A program made the translations under genes and the position numbers. DNA of 64,000 nt from Panicum virgatum. Its lineage: Eukaryota; Streptophyta; Magnoliopsida; Poales; Poaceae. The notes under the pieces were generated by a model. It did no database searches. It was not told where the DNA came from and saw only the letters and a program-made list of their open reading frames with translations. This document shows positions 22,976 to 32,379 of this stretch, one piece after another (the stretch's first letter is position 1; each line of letters starts with the position of its first letter). The stretch is from NCBI RefSeq assembly GCF_016808335.1, contig NC_053142.1, forward strand, positions 41,459,674 through 41,523,673. The letters are read 5' to 3'.

Positions 22976-23377
22976 TTTTTGAACGAACCAGGCAGGAGAG
23001 CTGCCGATTATATTTAAAAAAACAACATCCAAACTGGTTTGCACACGGCCACTCCAACTCCACTCGAACTCTACTCAACAAACAACCGATTGGATTGGGA
23101 CATCAACGCGGCCGCACCACTCCACTTGACGAGACTAGAAACAACCATAAACAACAAAGACCGAAAAGAAGCACCCAAGACTAACCAGGAGGCAAAGTAA
23201 GCCCCGCCACAACATCCCAGAAGTCTTTACTTTTTAGATTCGCTAAAGATTTGAGAAGGTCTGGTGGCAACTCCTTGAGTATATCTGCACAATCTTGAAT
23301 GGCATCCTCGTTAAGCCTCCCATCATTCGCAATGATCCCCAAGTCTTTTAACGCCTTGCGCTGGGCGAGGCGAACAC
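22976..23377 (-). mobile_element. 5'-truncated LINE-like retroelement
   Basis: A 402-bp insert with a perfect 14-bp duplication GTCGAGCCAGGTTT (22962-22975, 23378-23391). Its 3' end on the minus strand is ...CTGGTTCGTTC followed by A. It keeps the end of a reading frame (about 23369-23181) containing KDLGIIANDGRLNEDAIQDC and SLANLKSKDFWDVVAGLTLP before a stop. It was inserted by target-primed reverse transcription. It is the best candidate donor family for the micro-insertions that end in GTTC-A(n). Confidence 0.75.
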
Positions 23378-23669
23378 GTCGAGCCAGGTTTGAATCGCTT
23401 CAATTTGGAGCAAAATTCAGTTCGTCTTGAACGAAGTGCACGCATGGTTCAGAAGATGCGTCCGTTCACAAGCAGCTTATGTCCATTTTTTCACTTTTCT
23501 GTTGCCTGCAAGCATTCTACTCCTAGTACACTGTTTTGCTTTTTTAAGAACGTACCACATCACATGTTTCATTAAGAGGTGAGAGAAAGGGTATAAACAG
23601 CCTGGCCCGGTTCACGCCATCGGAGCGGCGCTAAGAAGGCGAGGGGGAACCGGTCAGACGCAAACAAGT

Positions 23670-23890
23670 TGAGCAGATGCTCACCAACGCACGTACACTC
23701 ACCCTATAAATATACGTATGCGGATACATCGCCTACCACTGAAAGAATAGCGCCGGTTAAATTTTAAAATAAATCCAAAAAATGCGAGCACCAGTGCCGA
23801 GTCGAGAATTCGATCTCTGGTGAGTAGGTTCCAGATCCACCACAAAGAACCTTACCAGCTGAGCTACGCTCAGTTCGCTAGGATATGTTA
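23670..23890 (-). mobile_element. tRNA-like SINE remnant
   Basis: On the minus strand GTAGCTCAGCTGGTAAG (A-box region) is followed about 40 bases later by AGATCGAATTCTCG (B-box-like). Then comes GTGGTAGGCGATGTATCC and GGGTGAGTGTACGTGCG, motifs I associate with the Au family of plant SINEs. The ends and any target duplication were not resolved. It is not a functional tRNA gene, because the stems do not close. Confidence 0.5.
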
Positions 23891-24372
23891 GTTGTTTAAT
23901 CAGTAGACTATCATACACTTAAAGTGTCTGTTTAGCAAATAAGACTCTTGCATTGGTAAATGGCAGGGGCAAAGCTATATTTTCCGATGCACCTATAAAA
24001 ATAAGCAAAATAATTGTTAAATTTATTTTTTCACCATATATAGATTTCCATAATTCAACTCTGTGCACCCATCCATTTGCTCTCGCCACGGTACACTTGA
24101 GGACGCACGACCACAGACCACAGATAGGTAGATGTCGGCGAGTGAGTACCGAAAGGTGTTGCCATCAGCTACGAAAGCCGTACGTATACGCGTGCATGCT
24201 TGTGCCCTAAATGGATACGTCATCATTAGAAGCTGGCCCCCACGCTGAGCTGTAACCCGTAAACATGGCTCGTTTTCTGTTTTCTCCTCCCCTCGATCGA
24301 GCTCTCCCTCCCCATCAGCTCTCAATGCTGGGTTTCACAAGCGGTCACGCGCGATCAGCGGAGTGCGCTAGC

Positions 24373-24380
24373 TATATATA
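24373..24380 (+). promoter_or_regulatory. TATA box of the arabinogalactan protein gene
   Basis: TATATATA lies inside the near-palindrome GCGCTAGCTATATATATAGCGC region, about 175 bp upstream of the start codon at 24549. This spacing leaves a 5' untranslated region of about 140 bases. Confidence 0.55.
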
Positions 24381-24548
24381 TAGCGCACCGTCACTGGAGC
24401 TCGCTCTCACAGTCACAGCACTGCTCTGCGCTGCTCAGGTCAGAACACGCAGAGGCGCGGCAACAGAGAGGAAAGCTCGTGTGCCGAGCAAGAAGACACG
24501 AAGGAGTTGAAAGGCGAACGAGTTCGAGAGGGAGCCGGCCGGGCAACA

Positions 24549-25619
24549 ATGGCTCTGCTCCCGCTCTTCCTCTCGCTCCTCCTCGTGTCCTGCGCGGCGC
24601 AGTCGCCGGCCTCGTCGCCGTCCGCGTCCAAGGCTCCTCCGGTCAGCGCCTCGGCGCCACAGGCCTCCGTCGCGCCACCGACCACGGCAGCCTCGGCGCC
24701 GCAGGCCTCCGTCGCGCCACCGACAACGGCAGCCTCGGCGCCGCAGTTCTCGATCGCGCCACCGACAAAGGCAGCCTCCGCGCCGCGGGCCTCTGCCGCA
24801 CCACCGACAACGGCAGCCTCAGCGCCAAAGGCCTCAGCGCAACCACCAGCAACAGTATCCGCGTCGGCGCCGCAGGCATCGGCGCAGCCGCCAACAACGG
24901 TAGCCGTGTCGGCTCCGAAGGCCTCTGCCGCGCCGCCAACCACAGCCGCCTCCCCACCGCCGACCACCGCTGCCTTGCCGCCTCAGGTCTCCGCCGCACC
25001 TACCACCGCCACCTCGCCGCCACTAGCCTCCGCCGCACCGCCGACCACGGCCGCCTCGCCGCAGCTGGCTGCCACGTCACCCCCCGTTGCCTCTCCGCCA
25101 CTACTAGCCGCCGCCGCGCCTCCTGTCTCTGCGACCCCTCCAGCCACCTTACCTCCGCTCGCATCGCCACCTGCGGCCACGGCGCCTACCGTGGCCGCGC
25201 CAGCACCCGCGATGCCGGCTCCAGTGGCCTCCCCGCCCCTGGCAATGCCACCGGCGGCGCTTCCTCCGTCCACCCTCCCTCCAGCAATGGCGCCGACGCC
25301 TCTTCTCGCTGCCCCGATAATGCCGCCGACCTCCACGCCCGTCACGGCTCCCGTTCCAGCCCCCGTGTCGCCGGCTCCGAGCGTCGCCCCGACACCGTCA
25401 CCCACAGAGGCCCCGACCCCGTCGCCGGCTCTGGCGCCGGAGCTGGCGCCCGCGCTAGCACCTTCGCTGGCGCCGCTCAGCTCGGTGTCGGTGAGCCCGT
25501 CGCTGGCGCCGGGTCCCGCGCTCGCTACGGAGGACGAGTCGGCGGCGCCGAGCGCGCGCACCGTTGGCGGCGCCGCGCTGGCGGCCTTGGCGGCCGCCGG
25601 GCTCGTGGTCTTGTTCTAA
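24549..25619 (+). CDS. Classical arabinogalactan protein, GPI-anchored, 356 aa
   Basis: This is a single-exon gene. The start MALLPLFLSLLLVSCAAQ is an N-terminal signal peptide; an in-frame ATG 14 codons upstream (24507) would bury it and is rejected. The mature part is almost wholly Ala, Pro, Ser and Thr. It opens with about nine imperfect repeats of 13-15 residues of the form SAPQASVAPPTTAA, then continues with SPP, APP and TPSP modules suited to prolyl hydroxylation and type II arabinogalactan addition. The end, SARTVGGAALAALAAAGLVV, is a hydrophobic GPI-anchor signal preceded by small residues. Such proteins sit on the outer face of the plasma membrane and in the wall. The opposite-strand frames are shadows of the repeats. 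Confidence 0.9.
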   Translation: MALLPLFLSLLLVSCAAQSPASSPSASKAPPVSASAPQASVAPPTTAASAPQASVAPPTTAASAPQFSIAPPTKAASAPRASAAPPTTAASAPKASAQPPATVSASAPQASAQPPTTVAVSAPKASAAPPTTAASPPPTTAALPPQVSAAPTTATSPPLASAAPPTTAASPQLAATSPPVASPPLLAAAAPPVSATPPATLPPLASPPAATAPTVAAPAPAMPAPVASPPLAMPPAALPPSTLPPAMAPTPLLAAPIMPPTSTPVTAPVPAPVSPAPSVAPTPSPTEAPTPSPALAPELAPALAPSLAPLSSVSVSPSLAPGPALATEDESAAPSARTVGGAALAALAAAGLVVLF

Positions 25620-26913
25620 GTAGAGCTGCGTTTACCGTCGCTTCCGTACTGCTCGTCGCACGATCTCGTTCTCTTGTTCGCGTTTTATGGTTGCATGTAT
25701 GATTCTTGCTGTAAAACACATTGATAATTTATTTCTATTTACGCATGGATGATGGACGGATTGCTCCCTTTGGGCATCTCTGATTTGCCATGGATCAGTT
25801 CCTCTTGGGCTCTTGTCTGTTGCTGTAAACTACTTGTCAAATGCGTGCTCGTGCTGAGTTTTTGTACACGTTTCATGCTTGTTGCGACGTAGTAAATGCA
25901 CGTAAAGATGCCTGAATCGATCGCTTGGTAGATGCAATGCAAGCCTGGACCGGAGGAGAACTGGCTCAGTCACAGTACATCACTGATGGTGGGTAGATCG
26001 CAGGCAGCGCTAGCTCCTGCCGACAGATTTTGCGAAGGGGAAACAGAGAAACTTCAATTTCTTCAAAAAAAAAACAGAGAAACTTCCAGTGGTGCTACCG
26101 ACAAAGTCGACATGAAACGCGACGCACGTACAATGCAGCCGTGCAGGCGCCATTGCAGCAGCACGTGTGTGAGCTGAGTGGAGTGTGGACAGACAGGGCG
26201 GACCGAGGCCGTGCGTCCCACTGCTCCCAAAAGTGGACGAAACAGGGCAAAGTCCTATGATCACATCATCAAATCATTCAGGCACCCACCCAACCCAATT
26301 TCACACCAGATGCCCACAGGTACTCCAATGCTCCATCGAGGAAAAGAAGCTTCACCGAGGGAAGGCGTCAACGCTTGCATTGGCATGCATCGGCTCGGCG
26401 AAGGAGGGGTGAGGGGGGAGTCAGGAACAGAGGAGCCCCCGGTGCCAGTGTGAACGGGAAGCGTGCCACCACCACCAGGTGGTGGAGTTCGCAGGCGTGG
26501 CGCTGGCAGACTCGCCTCGCGCCATCAGTCTGAGGCTCTGAGCCTCTGCCGCAGAAACGGCCTCAGATGATTGTTCGTACCCGCGAACGTCCAGCAGAAG
26601 GTGCTCGAGAGTTGAAAGTGATGCACCAGCAGCTGTTCTTGTCCGTGCTTGACACCAGCCCTGCCAGCGCTGCGTTCCGGACGTTCCTCTATGCGGGCGT
26701 AACACATGGCACTGTGCCTAGGACGAGGACAGATCGGCGGAAACGGGCATCCCGAATGCGTCAATCTGACACGACCAGTCTCGCGAAACCGCCATTTTTG
26801 ACGCTTCGATTCGTTGGCTCGCAAAAATTTCATACAAGCAGGAGGGAGAAAGAAGCGGAGTACAAACTCGGTGACATCGCGAACCCGTGCTTTGAACCGC
26901 GGCCACCTCTTCT
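25620..26913. other. Intergenic space between convergent genes
   Basis: The arabinogalactan protein gene and the minus-strand phytocyanin gene converge here, so both 3' untranslated regions should lie at its edges. A micro-insertion is at 26056-26071. No other feature was recognised. Confidence 0.4.
26056..26071 (+). repeat. 16-bp poly(A) micro-insertion with 15-bp target duplication
   Basis: AAACAGAGAAACTTC is repeated at 26041-26055 and 26072-26086. The insert is AATTTCTTC followed by A. The duplication is perfect. Confidence 0.7.
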
Positions 26914-27645
26914 TCATACAAGCAGGGGCGCAGCAACGAGCAGCCACGCCGCCAGCGGCGGCGCCCCCGCCGTGGTCCGGCGGGACCCGCCGAGGAAGAG
27001 CCTGGGGACGCCGGCGTCGTCGTCGGTGCTGGGCGGGAGGGTGGCATGCGGCGGGGCCTGCGGGGGCCCCGCCGGAGCTCCCGCTGCTCCTCCCGCCGCC
27101 GGCTGGTTGACGAGCACGTGCAGCTTCATCCCACCCAGGCAGTGCAGCTGGTTGCCGCAGATGAAGTACCGGTCGCCGGGCGCCGCCAGCGGCACCGTCG
27201 TGTTGCCGTCGCTCCGGGACAGGACCGCGCTCGCCGCGCTGCAGTTCTTGAACCCGGCCTCGTCGACCTCGTCCAGGGTGTGGTACCTGGAGTACTGGAA
27301 CACTGGATCAAGGAAAGGAGCACACCGTGAGCAAGCAAATCGTGTCGCGATCAGGGACGTCGATTGCGTTTTGGTCTCTGATCTAACGGCTGCGGAGGAA
27401 ACAGACTCTGAACTGCAGCATGTGCTTGGACGAGCGAGACAGGGGATGCTGGCAAGGTTCTCGATCGTACCTAGAACGTCGCCGACGTAGAAGGTTTTGC
27501 CGTTGGCCCACGACGGCAAGTCCGCGCTGAGATCCCACCCGGCGCTGTTCCCGACGGTGTACGAGGCCGCCTCGGCTCTCTGGGCCACGCCATCGACGAG
27601 CAGCAGCAGGGCGCACAGCGCCAGAGCAACGCGAGCTCCGGCCAT
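26914..27645 (-). CDS. Uclacyanin-type phytocyanin, 2 exons, 187 aa
   Basis: Exons 27645-27471 and 27302-26914 join in phase (564 bp). The product has a signal peptide (MAGARVALALCALLLLVDGVA), then the plastocyanin-like copper domain: SYTVGNSAGWDL, FYVGDVLVFQYSRYHTLDEV, NCSAASAVL, PGDRYFICGNQLHCLGGMKLHV. Candidate copper ligands are His in RYHTL, Cys in FICG, His in LHC and Met in GGMKL, which defines the uclacyanin (Met-ligand) class. A Pro/Ala-rich linker and a hydrophobic tail (PPLAAWLLVAAPLLV) predict a GPI anchor. Phytocyanins are extracellular electron-transfer or redox proteins of the wall and plasma membrane. It is the partner of the similar gene at 29639-30362. A longer in-frame start exists upstream but would disrupt the signal peptide. 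Confidence 0.88.
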   Translation of the reverse strand: MAGARVALALCALLLLVDGVAQRAEAASYTVGNSAGWDLSADLPSWANGKTFYVGDVLGTIENLASIPCLARPSTCCSSESVSSAAVRSETKTQSTSLIATRFACSRCAPFLDPVFQYSRYHTLDEVDEAGFKNCSAASAVLSRSDGNTTVPLAAPGDRYFICGNQLHCLGGMKLHVLVNQPAAGGAAGAPAGPPQAPPHATLPPSTDDDAGVPRLFLGGSRRTTAGAPPLAAWLLVAAPLLV

Positions 27646-27730
27646 GGAGGACGGGGGTGTGCACACGGAGATACGCTTCCGATGCAGCGGCTGGGATCCA
27701 AGGTGTCCATGCGTGGCCAAAAAAGCTCGG

Positions 27731-27737
27731 ATATATA
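27731..27737 (-). promoter_or_regulatory. Possible TATA box of the 27-kb phytocyanin gene
   Basis: Read on the minus strand it is TATATAT, about 90 bp upstream of the start codon at 27645. The distance is suitable for a plant core promoter. Confidence 0.45.
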
Positions 27738-29638
27738 CGAAAGCGGCAGTTCTTGTTGAAGATTGGTTACCTAATCAGCTAATCTCTCGAGTGCCTGCTA
27801 GAGCTCGGTTTGGAGGGTGTAGCACGCGAGCGACCACGCACAGGTCTGCAGGGTTCCAATTCCAACTGGGAAGCAGGTGAAGCGGTCGTCTGCTCTTTCT
27901 TATTTTTCATGCGACGGATTTGATCTGAATAGGTGATGCCGGGGAGGAAATCGGGATGTGTTTGGTGAGGTTTGGTGATGCGGTTTCACGTGTGTCATCG
28001 CTAGTACTAAGGTGTTGGCGGTTAAGCTGCCTCTTCCTGCTCCAAACTTTTGTCTAGAGAGATGATGTCATGGGTTCGACCGTTCGACGTCCCTTGCTCG
28101 TGTAGGCAATCTCCTTCGTGCCGGTGCTCATGGTTGAAGCTGGCTGTTACTCCAATCGGAGGAGCTCGATGCGCGCACGGTAAATTCTTGTTGAGCTGCC
28201 GCAGCGTGAGTAAAGAATAGAATTGCCGATCTGTTTGCGGAGGCAATTGCCTACATGTCACTAAAGAAGCGGATATGTCACAGAAAAAGTTACCATGTGC
28301 CATCTTTCACGATTTTGTCCCCACCACATAAGCTGGTTCTCATAGTTTAGGTCGGGTGGATTGGTTCACCGAGGAAGGAACACCTACGCTACAAGGGCGG
28401 TTCGGTGAGGTTTGAGGTTCAACGCATAGTCACAAAGTTTCCGGATCGATCGAGTCGAGAAACAGGGTCGAGGATCGATACTTTATAGAATTATGGTACG
28501 AATATGGTATACTTGTTCAGAACAAGAATCCCAAATCTGGTACATGACTCCGTCGTTTATGGGTCGATGACCTAGGAACGGTGTTTGATTCGAAGGTACT
28601 TCGAGTCTCCAAAATAAAGAAAGCAAGAAAAAAATACACAAATTCAACACATGTCACGCATCAGTTGAATGAAAAGCCCATCAAACAATGATGAAAAAGC
28701 TCATCAAACCAACCTAAACCTTATCCACACCTCCTGGCCTCCACGACTCCACTCACCCGCTCTCCCCCAGACGCCGCCGCTTGCCCGAGCCCGACCAACC
28801 GCGCCTCCTCCTCCGCTGCCCAAGCCGACGCCGCCTGCTCGCTCCTGGCTCCTCTGTCTCCTTCCTGTCTTCCACCTGCACCTTCCCCGCTACCAAGGCA
28901 GCCGCCGCCTGCTTGCCACGGGCTGACTTCCCCGCCCATCCTGCCTCCTCCGCCGTCGCAACGGGCTGACTTCCCCGCCGCCGCCACAGCCGATGTGCGA
29001 GCCTCCGCTGCCGTCGCCCGAAGCCCCAACTCGTCCCATGATGGAACCTCTGCAGCAATGGGACGGCGACCCATCCGGAATCGGGACATCGAACCCGGTC
29101 GCCCCCAACCCTCGATTCGGGACGGCGTTCCGGGGTCACGGATCGAGGTCTCGTCCAAGAATTCTGTGACTATGGTTCAATGTTGTCGAGCGCGGGATGA
29201 AAAGACTCTTCGGCGCACATTCACGGCAGGATCAAAGGAAATTACGCTTTTTCTCAACAATCAATGATAGTTGACCTACCACTTGTAAATTTACGGTTTG
29301 AAGATCGAAGATGGTGGAGGATGAGTCGTCCGTACCACTGATCCACTGTCAAAACTAAAAGTTGTCGCTAGAGGCTATATATAGACTTGTTGTTGTAAGG
29401 GTGAAGTTTTATTGTCAGTCATCAACGATAAGAACCGCACCACCAGTAGCCACAAAATCACAACAAAAACTAACACACGCGCGTAGACGTCCAGACGCAC
29501 AGACACTCTGGAGGCACAGTAGTAACCTACGGGTAGTGCCGTAGCAGAGCTCAGAGCAGACACGTGTTCAGCCTGCTTCGGGCCCTCGGGATACGATGCA
29601 TATGAAGAGATCTGAAGCAAACAGAAGAGGCCTCGAAT
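27738..29638. other. Spacer between the phytocyanin genes with a GC-rich patch
   Basis: The right part is AT-balanced. The block at about 28730-29170 is GC-rich with overlapping Pro/Arg/Ala-rich frames on both strands (longest 145 codons on the minus strand) and no known motif. It may be transposon-derived. The 3' untranslated region of the right phytocyanin gene should occupy the last few hundred bases. Confidence 0.4.
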
Positions 29639-30362
29639 TCAGCCCATCAGGCCAGCGAGGCCCACGGCCCCGAGCAGCAGGCCCGTCGCGAGGCGAGCCC
29701 CGCTGGCAGTGGCAGCAGCCGCGCTCAAATCCGACTCGGTCGCGGCCGCCGTCGAGCCGGCCGCGGGCGTCGCGTTCGTCGACCGCATGGTGGGGCCGGC
29801 GTCGCCGCCGGAGACGGTGACGGCGAGCTTCATGCCCGCGGCGCAGTGGCCCGCGGCGCCGCAGATGAAGTAGCGGGTGCCCGGCTTGGTGAGCGGGATG
29901 GTGGTGCTCTGGTCCCGGTGCGATCGCAGCGGGTTGCTCGCCGAGCACGCGCCGTGGTCCGCCGCGCTCACCTCCAGCACCGAGTGCGCCGCGCTGTACT
30001 GGAACGCTGCGAAATTGAAGAAGCCGCGCGCGATCAGTCCTCGTGCACGATCGTCCGATCCATGGCTCGGCCAGCGAGCCACGCACTGAGATTTCTAAGT
30101 TCTAAAGAACATGCCTGCCCCCATGGCAGAGCTAGCTTTGGCAGCATTCGCATGTAACTGAATGCGAGGACGATCGAGCTTTGCATTGGTGCTTACAGAG
30201 AGTGTCGCCGACGCTGAACTGCTTGCCCTTGGCCCAGGCAGCGTAGTCCACCACGGGCTTCCACCCGGACGAGTCGCCCACCGTGTAGTCCTTGGCTGAC
30301 GCCGGCATTACGGCGACGACGACGAGGATGGCCAGGATCAGGCCGCGCAGAGTGCCAGCCAT
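29639..30362 (-). CDS. Uclacyanin-type phytocyanin, 2 exons, 177 aa
   Basis: Exons 30362-30197 and 30006-29639 join in phase (534 bp). The intron lies at the same position as in the 27-kb gene, after VGDTL. It has a signal peptide (MAGTLRGLILAILVVVAVMP), then DYTVGDSSGWKPVVDY, SFQYSAAHSVLEV, GACSASNPL and GTRYFICGAAGHCAAGMKLAV. The copper ligands His, Cys, His and Met are all visible. The tail is Ser/Thr/Ala-rich and ends in a hydrophobic segment (LATGLLLGAVGLAGLM), a likely GPI signal. It is same-strand tandem with the 27-kb gene, 2 kb apart. The two proteins differ strongly outside the copper site, so the duplication is old. Confidence 0.9.
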
Positions 30363-30466
30363 TTCAGGGGATTATCTGGTCAGATTACAGGAGGGAGATC
30401 GAGAGCTGGTCAGGATAACAGGGATCGATGGGCAAGGCTGCTGGGGGACGTTGAGAGCGGTCGTTG

Positions 30467-30473
30467 TTATATA
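30467..30473 (-). promoter_or_regulatory. TATA box of the 30-kb phytocyanin gene
   Basis: The minus strand reads TATATAA, 105 bp upstream of the ATG at 30362. Confidence 0.55.
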
Positions 30474-30689
30474 GTAGGCCGGAGTCGGTTACGATCGAGC
30501 ACTGCCCATTCTGTCAGTGAGGGATTCTAACGTGCAATCGCGTACCAGCTTTTCTCGTCGCTTTAGTCTTCGCGCAAACGAGTACGATCGACGAAGGTAT
30601 TTAGTGCCTGCCTTTATGCACCAGGGAAAAGAGGAGAAAGGGCCTGGAAATGAGTTTGATGACATACCTAATAATAAGGTGCACCGTAA

Positions 30690-30704
30690 TTTGCGTTCAA
30701 AAAA
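30690..30704 (+). repeat. 15-bp poly(A) micro-insertion with 14-bp target duplication
   Basis: AAGGTGCACCGTAA is repeated at 30676-30689 and 30705-30718. The insert is TTTGCGTTC followed by A, closely matching the TTCGTTC-A(n) end of the LINE at 22976-23377. Confidence 0.75.
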
Positions 30705-31129
30705 AAGGTGCACCGTAAGTACTTCAGTAAGTTAGACGAGATGATGGTTGAACAAACCAATAATTGTTTTTGTTAGGAAGAACGAACCAAACAGTTTATT
30801 TGATCGTTTGTGTACTGAAACTTTTTTTTTTGTGGTAGAACATCGGCATTGAATGAGTTGCTTTGCTTATTGAATCGGGAATAAGGACAGCAACATGGCG
30901 CCATAACTATTATTGCAACGTAGGGGGCGAGCTCGTGGATTAGTTTTTCTTGAACAAATTCTTACGAAATACTACCAGCAACTAAAAAGGAGTCTAGGAC
31001 TGCTGCTGCTGCTTGCAGAATGAGCCGCACCAAAGCCATTTAGACGTGCTATTATTTTTTGGCACTTTAGTTTGTTGCTAGTACAGCCGTACAAGTTCCT
31101 TTTGGCATCTTTTAAACCAGGATTTCTGC

Positions 31130-31285
31130 CAGAGGCGGAGCTACATAGAATCCAGTGGATGCGTATGCACCCACGCCAAAATGAAACTCAGTGCTAATAG
31201 TCAAATTTTCACTTTGTAAATCAAAGGGCTAGTAGCAGAACTATAGACGGTGCACCCTCTCGGTTCAGCTCTAACTTCGCCCCTG
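31130..31285. mobile_element. hAT-type MITE (CAGGGGCGGAGCTA ends)
   Basis: A 156-bp element with a perfect 8-bp duplication ATTTCTGC (31122-31129, 31286-31293). Termini are CAGAGGCGGAGCTA and, inverted, CAGGGGCGAAGTTA. Ends starting CAGRGGCGGAGCTA with GGATGCGTATGCACCCA inside mark a very common plant hAT MITE group. Confidence 0.85.
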
Positions 31286-31839
31286 ATTTCTGCCTTGTCG
31301 TCAGACTCAGCCACTCAGGTTTTGCTGTTCGAGTGGACTAACTTGGGAGTATATCAGCGTAATAAATGTACATGTTTGCGGAATATCTGACCTGAGTCTA
31401 TCTTCTTCCTCCGAACGGCCCCTCGCCATCGAGCTCTGCCAGTTCGATGTCTAACCCCACGACAAAATTCGCAACAAGATTTGAACGAAGCCAAGCATCC
31501 ACAGACAACGCATCCCTTTCTGTGTGGTCTCATATAGACAACGCATCCTTTTCCTTTTTGCAATGATAGCACTTGACGATGCAACAAAAACAATAGCCAT
31601 TCCAGCAAACTGAAAAGCATAGTGCAACAAGCCAAAATCAAAACTGAAGTTATGAAGTAACAACAGGTAGAAAATATTGCTGCAGGCCTACAAAATTCAG
31701 GAGTTGGCATTGCAGCGTACAAGTAGTTCGAGTCGCCCGAAACACTGTTCAGACCATACATACACAAGAATTACATAGCTGTCGAGTTGGGCCCTCACGG
31801 TGGTCTGTGCATGCTTGGTTTTGGGAGCCGTAACTCACC

Positions 31840-32000
31840 TTAGATTGAAAAAAAGGCTAAAATTCAAGCCCTGGAGTCCTCAAAGAATAAGAGAACTCAG
31901 CCCCTGGGGATCTCCAGCATTGAATAAGAGAAGACCTCTTTTGCAAGTCGAACTCAAAACTTGAGAAATGCTACACAAAGCCACCTAACCAAGTCAGCAA
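31840..32000 (-). mobile_element. SINE-like remnant
   Basis: On the minus strand CTTGGTTAGGTGGC (A-box-like) is followed by GTTTTGAGTTCGACTTG (B-box-like), and downstream by a run of T. The layout resembles plant SINEs. Borders were not resolved. Confidence 0.35.
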
Positions 32001-32059
32001 CAGATCAGGTCATAGTATTGATTGTATTGGCACGCCAACCGCACAACATTGAAAAGGCA

Positions 32060-32275
32060 ATTCTCACTGAAGAGTGTTATCGTACAGTTACCAAGACTAG
32101 AAACTTGGTAACTATGCCAGAAGAGTGTGATGGTGATAACATTCATCTCACATCTTATAATACTCTCTCTCCTTTCTCCTCATAAATAACTTTCCATGTC
32201 AGTAAATTTACTGACGTGGCATGATATTTAAACTCATCATACTCTTATGACACTTAAATAGATATTGGACTAAAG
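32060..32275. mobile_element. Diverged MITE related to 22471-22660
   Basis: It shares the layout GAGTGTTATCGTACAGTTACC, CTAGAAACTTGGTAACTATGCC and a distal TTATGACACTTAAA with the element at 22.5 kb. The termini are decayed. Confidence 0.4.
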
Positions 32276-32379
32276 GATTTAAAGAGTAGTAGTACATAGC
32301 ATATACCAGGCGGTGAGCAAGTGACTAGCACGTCATGAAACGATAGGCCGATAGCGCAGGCCCCAAGGGCATTTCGAAA

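Larger units (their letters stand above)
30474..32379. other. Intergenic, rich in small transposons
   Basis: Between the phytocyanin promoter and the BAHD-like gene's 3' end I see a micro-insertion (30690-30704), a hAT MITE (31130-31285), a SINE-like remnant (about 31840-32000) and a MITE remnant (32060-32275). The 137-codon minus-strand frame at 31354-31767 has no recognised motif and is not called. Confidence 0.45.

Noticed and set aside
23815..23885. tRNA-like sequence with A-box and B-box on the minus strand
   Set aside because: Acceptor and anticodon stems do not close and it continues into SINE body sequence, so it is a SINE head and not a tRNA gene.
24440..25561. Minus-strand Gly/Ala-rich frames of 175 and 192 codons
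   Set aside because: Antisense shadows of the arabinogalactan protein repeats.
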